NCBI GenBank assembly: GCA_035541735.1
Contig: DATKMS010000285.1
Coordinates: forward strand, 1 to 10,874
Direction of reading: 5' to 3'
Length of the DNA: 10,874 nt
From: DATKMS01 sp035541735
GTDB taxonomy: Bacteria > Desulfobacterota > Binatia > HRBIN30
The notes under the pieces were generated by a model, which did no database searches, was not told the DNA's origin, and saw only the letters and a program-made list of their open reading frames with translations. Positions 6,548 through 10,874 of this stretch are shown in pieces; positions within the stretch are counted from its first letter, which is position 1, and every line of letters begins with the position of its first letter. Both the position numbers and the translations under genes were made by a program.

Positions 6548-6818
6548 GCGAGGCGAGTGCGACGGACACGTTGTGCCCTGGGCGGGGTGTACGATGGCGG
6601 CCGAAAATGGCGGATGCACTCCCGGCGCGGTCGGCCGGCGCCGCGCCGGGAGCGGGTGGGCAGCGATGGCGCTACACCCCCTGCTCCGTTGTGCAGTTCG
6701 TAGCGGCGGCGTGCGCCAACGCGACCACGTACAATCCAGCCTGGCGGTCGAACGCGGCGGCTGCTGGAGGAACTGGAATGAAGCGAGCGACAGCGGAGGG
6801 GTACTCGCCCACGTCTCA
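6548..6818. other. Intergenic stretch between the two RHH modules
   Basis: About 270 bases with no convincing gene on either strand: the frames that cross it have poor composition and no ribosome binding site. It holds a duplicated ATGGCGG (6594-6600 and 6607-6613) and the strong hairpin at 6619-6652. The remainder, up to the vapBC promoter, shows nothing I can identify. Confidence 0.6.
6619..6652. repeat. Perfect 12-bp inverted repeat (strong hairpin)
   Basis: CTCCCGGCGCGG (6619-6630) and CCGCGCCGGGAG (6641-6652) are exact reverse complements around a 10-base loop. This is by far the most stable structure between the RHH/coiled-coil pair and the vapBC promoter. It sits 72 bases after the stop at 6547 and has no following T-run, so it may be a rho-independent-like 3' end without a U tract, an RNA-stabilising hairpin or a REP-type element. 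Confidence 0.65.
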
Positions 6819-6847
6819 TTGACCCCATCGACTCGCCGGTGTAATAC
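6819..6847 (+). promoter_or_regulatory. Sigma70-type promoter of the vapBC-type pair
   Basis: TTGACC (6819-6824), a 17-base spacer and TAATAC (6842-6847) make a near-consensus promoter. Transcription would start near 6854, leaving a leader of only about 16 bases before ATG 6870, so the antitoxin message has a short leader with at best a weak GTGAG ribosome site. Confidence 0.65.
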
Positions 6848-6861
6848 TGACCGTAATACGG
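6841..6861. promoter_or_regulatory. Operator-like repeats at the vapBC promoter
   Basis: GTAATAC occurs at 6841-6847 and again at 6853-6859, 12 bases apart. Each copy is a pseudo-palindrome (GTA-A-TAC), and the second extends to CCGTA-A-TACGG (6851-6861). They cover the -10 box and the predicted start site, where a ribbon-helix-helix antitoxin or toxin-antitoxin complex would be expected to repress its own operon. Confidence 0.55.
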
Positions 6862-6869
6862 TGTGAGAT

Positions 6870-7130
6870 ATGGGCATTCGGACAGTGCGTCTCGACGAAG
6901 AAGCCGAACGGGCGCTGCAGGAAATCCAGGCGGCGACCAGCATGCCGATCTCCGCGGCGCTCAAGCGCGGGCTGCGAGTCGTGCGTGACGAGGTGGTACG
7001 CACGAGTCGGCAGACACCCTATGACATCTATTGCCAGCTCGACCTCGGCGCGGGCGGCTACGCCAAAGGCCCCTCGACCGAGACGCGCGCCGCGGCGCGC
7101 AAGGCCATCGCTGCAAGGGTGCCGCGGTGA
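6870..7130 (+). CDS. vapB: CopG/RHH-type antitoxin of a VapBC system
   Basis: An 86-residue antitoxin that binds and neutralises the PIN toxin encoded next and, with it, probably represses the operon. Residues ~3-40 ('IRTVRLDEEAERALQEIQAA', then 'MPISAALKRGLRVV') form a ribbon-helix-helix domain. The C-terminal part ('DIYCQLDLGAGGYAKGPSTE' and the helix after it) is the segment that, in related antitoxins, wraps around the toxin. The ATG at 6870 lies ~16 bases after the predicted transcription start and has only a weak ribosome site. The TGA at 7128-7130 overlaps the toxin's GTG (GTGA, 7127-7130), so the pair is translationally coupled. Family assignment is good; the symbol is by role. Confidence 0.85.
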   Translation: MGIRTVRLDEEAERALQEIQAATSMPISAALKRGLRVVRDEVVRTSRQTPYDIYCQLDLGAGGYAKGPSTETRAAARKAIAARVPR

Positions 7131-7540
7131 TCCTGGTCGACACCGGACCGTTGATTGCCCTGTTCGATCCGCGTGATGCGCTGCACGACCGCTGCAAGCG
7201 GACCCTCAAGACACTGCGCTCCCGACTGCTCACGACCATTCCCGTCTTGACCGAAGCGTTTCACATCTTGTCGCCGGAGAGTCTCGGATCGGACCGCCTG
7301 CGCGACTTCATCGCGCTAGGGGGACTGGGCGTGTGGTTCCTCGACCGCGGCACCCTCGAACGCGCCTTCGAGTTGATGGAACGATATGCCGACCAGCCGA
7401 TGGATCTCGCCGATGCCTCGTTGCTGGTGGCCGCGGAGACGCTCAACACCCGGCGCATCTTTACGGTCGACCGCCGCGACTTCGCTGCGTATCGCATTCG
7501 GCGCGGTCACCGACACTACCCGGTGGAGATGCTGCTCTGA
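7127..7540 (+). CDS. vapC: PIN-domain ribonuclease toxin (VapC-type)
   Basis: A 137-residue PIN-fold metal-dependent endoribonuclease, expected to cleave tRNA or rRNA when freed from its antitoxin. The acidic active-site residues are in place: D5 ('VILVDTGPLIA'), E43 ('VLTEAFH'), D93/D96 ('PMDLADASLLVAA') and D115 ('IFTVDRRDF'). Length is normal for VapC. The start is GTG 7127, overlapping the antitoxin stop and preceded by AAGGG (7115-7119) at 7 bases; a longer in-frame upstream start at 7031 lies inside the antitoxin gene and is rejected. All four acidic positions are intact, so the toxin is probably active. The RNA target cannot be predicted. Confidence 0.9.
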   Translation: MILVDTGPLIALFDPRDALHDRCKRTLKTLRSRLLTTIPVLTEAFHILSPESLGSDRLRDFIALGGLGVWFLDRGTLERAFELMERYADQPMDLADASLLVAAETLNTRRIFTVDRRDFAAYRIRRGHRHYPVEMLL

Positions 7541-7842
7541 TGAGCACGGGTGCCCCAGCTGTGGGAGCGCCAATTCCCCTCGGCCAGAAGTTTCTGCGCC
7601 CCGTCTGTCCGCACCGCCGCGCCCGCCGTCGATGTCGGCGATGTAGGTCGCAGTCGGGGTGCTCAGCTTCATTCCGCCTCATGCCAGAAGGCATTCGGCG
7701 TGGTCCTCGATGTGACAAGGTATCGCAAGGAGCGCAGGGCAAAGCTGAGAGTGAGAAGTTCCCGGCGGCGTTCCCCATTCGCCTGGGGAGGCCACCCCGC
7801 TGCCGGTCTGATCGACGCATTGGTCTTGCAGAGTGCTGCGGC
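7541..7842. other. Convergent intergenic region with nested inverted repeats
   Basis: About 300 bases between the PIN toxin and the end of the epimerase gene, with no convincing gene. An imperfect hairpin at 7675-7700 (9 of 11 pairs, core ATGCC-agaa-GGCAT) lies between CTCAGCTT (7662-7669) and its exact reverse complement AAGCTGAG (7742-7749). The nested arrangement, about 90 bases across, could be a bidirectional terminator, a small structured RNA or a miniature mobile repeat. No T-run is present. Confidence 0.5.
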
Positions 7843-8823
7843 TCATGCGGCCAGCCGTCCGTTCTTGCGCAGCTCGCCTTCGATCCAACGGTACGTCTCG
7901 GCCAGCCCTTCTTCGAGACTGACGCGCGGTTCCCAGCCCAGGGTCTTTTTCATCAGCGTCAGGTCCGCGTTTCTACCCCGCACGCCTTGCGGCTTGCTGC
8001 GGTCGTAGCGTTTGGTGATCTTCTTGCCCGCCGCCCGGGCGACGATGTCCACCAGTTCGTTGACGGTAATGAGCCGATCTTGCCCGAGGTTGATGGGGTC
8101 GTGGAAGTCCGACGCCAAGAGGCGGCTGATGCCGTCGACGCAATCGCTCACGTAACAGTAGGAACGCGTCTGCTCACCATCACCCCACACCTCGATTTCG
8201 TCGACCGGTTTGGCCAGCGCGACCTTGCGGCAGATCGCCGCGGGCGACTTCTCGCGGCCGCCGTCGTAGGTGCCCAGCGGCCCGAAGATGTTGTGGAAGC
8301 GGACGGCGTATGTCTTGAGTCCGTAGTCTTCGTAGTAATGCCGGCACTGGCGCTCGGTGAAGAGCTTCTCCCAGCCGTAACCGTCCTCCGCGTCTGCCGG
8401 GTACGCATCCGCCTCCTTGAGCGGTGTCACGTCCGGAGACTCCTGCAGATGTATGGGATAGATACATGCGGACGAGGTGTAGAGATAGCGCTGCACGCCG
8501 TTGACGCGCGCGGCTTCGAGCATGTGGAGGTTGATCAACGCGTTGTCGTGCATGATCTCCGCCTTGTGGGCGGCGATGAATCCGATGCCACCCATGTTGG
8601 CCGCCAGGTTGTAGACATGGTCGACACCGCGTGTCGCCTGCAGGCACTCGGCCCAGCGCCGCAGATCGAGCAGCTCGAACTCGTGCGCCGCAGAACGTTC
8701 ATACTCGGGATGCTTGACGTCGACGCCGCGTACCCAGTACCCGCGCTCGACGAGTGAGCGCGTCAGGTGATGTCCGATGAATCCGCCGGCACCCGTGACC
8801 AGCACTCTGGTTTGAGTCGTCAT
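7843..8823 (-). CDS. NAD-dependent sugar-nucleotide epimerase, GDP-mannose 3,5-epimerase-like
   Basis: A 326-residue extended short-chain dehydrogenase, cytosolic, likely converting GDP-D-mannose to GDP-L-galactose or GDP-L-gulose (EC 5.1.3.18). The NAD-binding G11-A-G-G-F-I-G17 is present. It shares with plant GME the signatures 'NLAANMGGIGF', 'SSACIYP' (117-123), 'LKEADAYPAD', Y149-x3-K153, 'RFHNIFGP', 'GGREKSPAA', 'DGEQTRSY' and 'RGRNAD'. With a constant offset of 25, C120, Y149, K153 and K192 fall on plant Cys145, Tyr174, Lys178 and Lys217 (plant numbering from memory), the catalytic set that separates GME from UDP-sugar 4-epimerases. AAGGGGGA lies 5 bases before ATG 8823. The dehydrogenase gene is upstream on the same strand, 279 bases away across a REP-like element. 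Substrate is an inference; a UDP-sugar cannot be excluded. Confidence 0.9.
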   Translation of the reverse strand: MTTQTRVLVTGAGGFIGHHLTRSLVERGYWVRGVDVKHPEYERSAAHEFELLDLRRWAECLQATRGVDHVYNLAANMGGIGFIAAHKAEIMHDNALINLHMLEAARVNGVQRYLYTSSACIYPIHLQESPDVTPLKEADAYPADAEDGYGWEKLFTERQCRHYYEDYGLKTYAVRFHNIFGPLGTYDGGREKSPAAICRKVALAKPVDEIEVWGDGEQTRSYCYVSDCVDGISRLLASDFHDPINLGQDRLITVNELVDIVARAAGKKITKRYDRSKPQGVRGRNADLTLMKKTLGWEPRVSLEEGLAETYRWIEGELRKNGRLAA

Positions 8824-8944
8824 TTTTGTCCCCCTTCCGTGTTCTGAACTCTATCGAACTTGCCGTTTCTCCACAGCCCGCGGCGCTGGAAAGAGCGGAT
8901 GAGCGGCCAACCTGTGTATCGGAACGGGAGCCGCAAGCGTGGTT

Positions 8945-9088
8945 GAGCCAGGGGCTGCACCCCTGGCTCGTGAGTACCGCCCTTGCAGGGCTGATGGCAG
9001 AAGCGCGGCGCGGCAGAGTGCTGGCAACCACGCGGTGTCCTCAGCCCCGGAGGGGCGGCACTCAATAGCCCGGGGTGTAGCCCCGGGC
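8945..9088. repeat. REP/BIME-like inverted dimer of two-hairpin units
   Basis: Two related ~50-base units face each other across ~45 bases. Unit 1 (plus strand, 8945-8993): GAGCCAGGGG-ctgca-CCCCTGGCTC (perfect 10-bp stem, 8945-8969), then TGAGTACC, then GCCC-ttgca-GGGC (8979-8991) and TGA. Unit 2 (minus strand, 9088 down to ~9040): GCCCGGGG-ctaca-CCCCGGGC (perfect 8-bp stem, 9068-9088), then TGAGTGCC, then GCCCC-tcc-GGGGC (9044-9056) and TGA. Shared words (GGGGCTRCACCCC, TGAGTRCCGCCC, GGGCTGA) show common descent. Such paired hairpins are typical of multicopy REP/BIME elements moved by RAYT transposases. It lies between two co-oriented nucleotide-sugar genes and may affect message stability or 3' end formation. 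Confidence 0.75.
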
Positions 9089-9102
9089 GCTGGGCATCGC
9101 GC

Positions 9103-10533
9103 TCACCTTGGAGAAAACCCCCGATCCTTCTGCATGCCTCCCGTTGACGGCGAGCGTCCGGCATCCACCCATTCCTCGCGCGCCGCGGCCTGCGGCGCCG
9201 CCGACTGATGGCCGTCGAGCCGCGGGCCGGTGCCCAGCGCCACGAAGTGTGCGGCATCGCCGAAGTTGGCGGGGTCGAGCACGCGCCAGCAATCGATGAC
9301 CGTGGGCCGGCCGTTGGCGCTGTTCAGATGCTCGGCCGACAGCGCCCGAAACTCATCCCAGGCGGTTGTAATGACGATGACGTCGACTTGCCGTGCGCAG
9401 TCGACGGCCGAGGCGGCGAAGACGATGCCGTCGCCGACGATCGATCGTGCCTTGTCGGCCGCCGCCGGGTCGTAGACGACGACCGCCACCCCGTGCGCGT
9501 GCAGATGCCGCGCCAACTCCAACCCCTGCGATTCCTCCACCACGTCGGTGTTGGGCTTGTAGGAGAGGCCGAGGACGCCGACGCGGCCGTTGGCGGGCAA
9601 GCGCGCATGCACCGCTTCGGCGAGGCGCTGCACCTGTTGGCGGTTCTGCGCGTCGGTGGCTTCGGCGACGGCCGCATGCACACCGACCGTCCGCGCCAGG
9701 TGCGCGAAGGCCTGGTTGTCGCGCGGAAAGCACGGCCCGCCATAGCCGAGCGCGCCCTTCAAGTACTTGCGCCCGATGCGCGAGTCGAGGCCGAGAGCGG
9801 AGGTCACGACGTCGACGTCGGCACCCGGCAAGCGCTCGCACACCTGCGCCAGCATGTTGGCGTACGAGATCTTCGTGGTCACGAAGGTATTCACCGCCAG
9901 CTTGGTCAGCTCGGCGTTCACGAAGTTCATGCGGGCGACCGGCGGGGTGTTCTCGCAGATGCTGTGGTGGATGCCGACCAGGATATCACCCGAGCGCACG
10001 TCGGACTCGCCGATGAGCACGACGTCGGGGTGCAGCATGTCGTGGATGACGCTGCCCAGGGCGATGAACTCCGGATTGTAGCAGAGGCCGAAATCGCGGC
10101 CGCAACGTTTGCCCGAGTGGCGTTCCAGGGCGGGCAGCACCTCGTTGCCGGTGGCCCCGGGCATGACCGTGCTGGTGAGCACGACGAGGTGGAAGTCGTG
10201 CTTGTCGCGCAGGGCGGCGCCGATCGCTTCGAGCGCCGCCAGCACATAGCGCAGCGAGAAGGCGCCCTCCTCGTGGCTGGGTGTGGGCACGATGATGAAG
10301 GTCACCTCGCTGTTGCGGACCGCATGGCTCAAGTCGGTGGTGGCCGACAGCCGGTCGCGCGACGCGTGGAGGTATTCATCGAGCCCCGGCTCGAAGACGG
10401 GCGCCTTGCCCTGGTTGATCAACTCGACGTTGCGCGGGTTCATGTCGACCCCGATCACCGTGTGGCCCTTGTGCGCCAACACCGCCGCCAGCGGCGAGCC
10501 GAGCTTGCCGAGTCCGACGACTGAAATGTTCAT
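9103..10533 (-). CDS. UDP-glucose 6-dehydrogenase-type nucleotide-sugar dehydrogenase
   Basis: A 476-residue enzyme of the UDP-glucose/GDP-mannose dehydrogenase family, oxidising a sugar nucleotide at C6 with two NAD+ (UDP-glucose to UDP-glucuronate is the most likely reaction), in the cytosol for surface-polysaccharide synthesis. The N-terminal Rossmann domain has G7-L-G9-K-L-G12 and 'VGLGKLGSPLAAVLA'. The active site includes E156 ('NPEF'), K211 ('NAELTKLAVNTF') and the catalytic C268 in 'GYGGPCFPRD'. The C-terminal UDP-binding domain includes 'VLGLSYKPNTDVVEES'. The start at ATG 10533 is set by AAGGGGGAG 6 bases upstream; a longer in-frame extension upstream lacks family similarity. The last ~36 residues (after 'VALGTG') are a low-complexity tail beyond the usual ~440. 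Substrate could instead be GDP-mannose or UDP-HexNAc. Confidence 0.92.
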   Translation of the reverse strand: MNISVVGLGKLGSPLAAVLAHKGHTVIGVDMNPRNVELINQGKAPVFEPGLDEYLHASRDRLSATTDLSHAVRNSEVTFIIVPTPSHEEGAFSLRYVLAALEAIGAALRDKHDFHLVVLTSTVMPGATGNEVLPALERHSGKRCGRDFGLCYNPEFIALGSVIHDMLHPDVVLIGESDVRSGDILVGIHHSICENTPPVARMNFVNAELTKLAVNTFVTTKISYANMLAQVCERLPGADVDVVTSALGLDSRIGRKYLKGALGYGGPCFPRDNQAFAHLARTVGVHAAVAEATDAQNRQQVQRLAEAVHARLPANGRVGVLGLSYKPNTDVVEESQGLELARHLHAHGVAVVVYDPAAADKARSIVGDGIVFAASAVDCARQVDVIVITTAWDEFRALSAEHLNSANGRPTVIDCWRVLDPANFGDAAHFVALGTGPRLDGHQSAAPQAAAREEWVDAGRSPSTGGMQKDRGFSPR

Positions 10534-10651
10534 GTTTGACTCCCCCTTTGGTAGAGATTGACTTGTCCAGCTTGAATATTGCAACCACTTTGTCGGCGCT
10601 TTCCGGAGGGCCGATCGCGGGGCCGCTCGCGACGGGTCAGGCGTCCCTGGC

Positions 10652-10672
10652 CCAATCGGCGCGGGCGATTGG
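10652..10672. repeat. Perfect 7-bp inverted repeat
   Basis: CCAATCG (10652-10658) and CGATTGG (10666-10672) are exact reverse complements around a 7-base GC-rich loop. It lies about 120 bases upstream of the dehydrogenase start on the minus strand and could be a protein-binding site or an RNA hairpin in its leader. Confidence 0.5.
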
Positions 10673-10707
10673 CGTCCGGCAGCGGGTGCGGAAGTCCGAC
10701 GCCGTCG

Positions 10708-10738
10708 CCTGGGGTAGCCAAGAGAAGGCAACCCCAGG
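10708..10738. terminator. Strong hairpin after the right-edge minus-strand gene
   Basis: CCTGGGGTAGCC (10708-10719) pairs with GGCAACCCCAGG (10727-10738) at 11 of 12 positions around a 7-base loop. On the minus strand it begins about 47 bases after the stop codon at 10786, a suitable place to end that transcript. There is no downstream T-run, so it is either a U-less terminator or a REP-like repeat. Confidence 0.4.
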
Positions 10739-10785
10739 CTATGATGCGCAACACCTTCGGTGTAGAAGAACCGACTGGACGTAGA

Positions 10786-10874
10786 TCATGGCAGCGCAGT
10801 GATGCGGACGTCGCCGCCATCGGTAACACACATGATCAGCTCGTAGCCATCGAGCAGAGACATACTGATCAATG
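10786..10874 (-). CDS. 3' end of an unidentified minus-strand gene (cut by window edge)
   Basis: A minus-strand frame enters from the right edge without an upstream stop and ends with TGA at 10788-10786. Its visible residues include 'SLLDGYELIMCVTDGGDVRI' and end in TALP, with natural composition and G/C-biased third positions. An internal ATG at 10863 would give a 25-residue peptide, but it has no Shine-Dalgarno, so a C-terminal fragment of a larger protein is more likely. The family cannot be told from this length. It reads toward the dehydrogenase gene on the same strand, separated by about 250 bases containing a strong hairpin. Confidence 0.5.
   Translation of the reverse strand, partial: LISMSLLDGYELIMCVTDGGDVRITALP

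Larger units (their letters stand above)
10534..10785. other. Intergenic region upstream of the dehydrogenase gene
   Basis: About 250 bases without a convincing gene; frames crossing it on both strands have implausible composition. It holds the leader and ribosome site of the dehydrogenase gene (AAGGGGGAG at 10540-10548, minus strand) and two clear inverted repeats (10652-10672 and 10708-10738). I found no convincing sigma70 or sigma54 promoter. Confidence 0.55.

Noticed and set aside
6573..6866. 97-codon plus-strand frame in the gap before vapBC
   Set aside because: It runs across the strong hairpin and the vapBC promoter, has no ribosome site, and its Cys/Arg/Gly-rich composition is not protein-like.
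7333..8757. 474-codon plus-strand frame over the PIN toxin, the gap and the epimerase
   Set aside because: It overlaps two certain genes in other frames and its product resembles no protein; G/C-rich third positions of real genes keep antisense frames open.
8820..9257. Minus-strand frame across the REP-like element
   Set aside because: It translates the hairpin repeats (Pro/Gly/Arg-rich) and overlaps the dehydrogenase 3' end in another frame.
9208..10524. 438-codon plus-strand frame antisense to the dehydrogenase
   Set aside because: It is exactly antisense to a complete enzyme with a conserved active site, and its composition (Asp/Val/Gly/Arg-rich repeats) is that of a shadow frame.
10534..10620. 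Sigma54 or sigma70 promoter of the dehydrogenase gene (TTGCAA on the minus strand)
   Set aside because: The GG of a -24 element is not at the required distance, and the sequence 17 bases after TTGCAA (TCAATC) is a poor -10 box.

Overview
The window is GC-rich, with strong G/C preference at third codon positions, and reads as a piece of a free-living bacterial chromosome. The best lineage hint is the secreted protein at 2499-4070. It carries a Cys-bounded, two-loop calcium-binding segment (CxGDCNHNG...) followed by a cupredoxin, a style I associate with deltaproteobacterial and Candidatus Binatia-type metagenomes. That placement is inference, not shown here.

Layout from left to right. The minus strand of the left third (146-2426) holds a three-domain glutaminase (glutaminase + STAS + cyclic-nucleotide-binding) preceded by a short unrecognised reading frame. 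Divergent from these, on the plus strand, are an exported calcium-loop/plastocyanin-like copper protein (2499-4070), an ECF sigma factor starting 6 bases later (4077-4766), and a family 2 glycosyltransferase (5006-5944). Next come two small two-gene modules on the plus strand, each led by a ribbon-helix-helix (RHH) protein and each with its own TTGACC-N17 sigma70-type promoter overlapped by palindromic or repeated operator-like words. One is RHH + coiled-coil protein (6054-6547), with no known toxin. The other is a classical RHH/PIN toxin-antitoxin pair of VapBC type (6870-7540). The right third is on the minus strand: a UDP-glucose-dehydrogenase-type enzyme (9103-10533) upstream of a GDP-mannose-3,5-epimerase-like enzyme (7843-8823), and the 3' end of a further gene at the right edge (10786-10874).

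The glycosyltransferase, epimerase and nucleotide-sugar dehydrogenase all fit surface-polysaccharide synthesis, so the right half probably borders a glycan locus with the two RHH modules inserted in it. The copper protein and the sigma factor are packed like an operon and may be co-expressed. The space between the epimerase and dehydrogenase genes holds a REP/BIME-like element: two related ~50-base hairpin units facing each other (8945-9088). Other strong hairpins lie at 6619-6652, 10652-10672 and 10708-10738.

The most promising little-described items are the translationally coupled RHH + coiled-coil pair with its own promoter and operator-like sites, the glutaminase-STAS-cNMP fusion, the calcium-loop/cupredoxin fusion, and the inverted REP dimer. 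No rRNA, tRNA, CRISPR array, transposase or phage gene was found.
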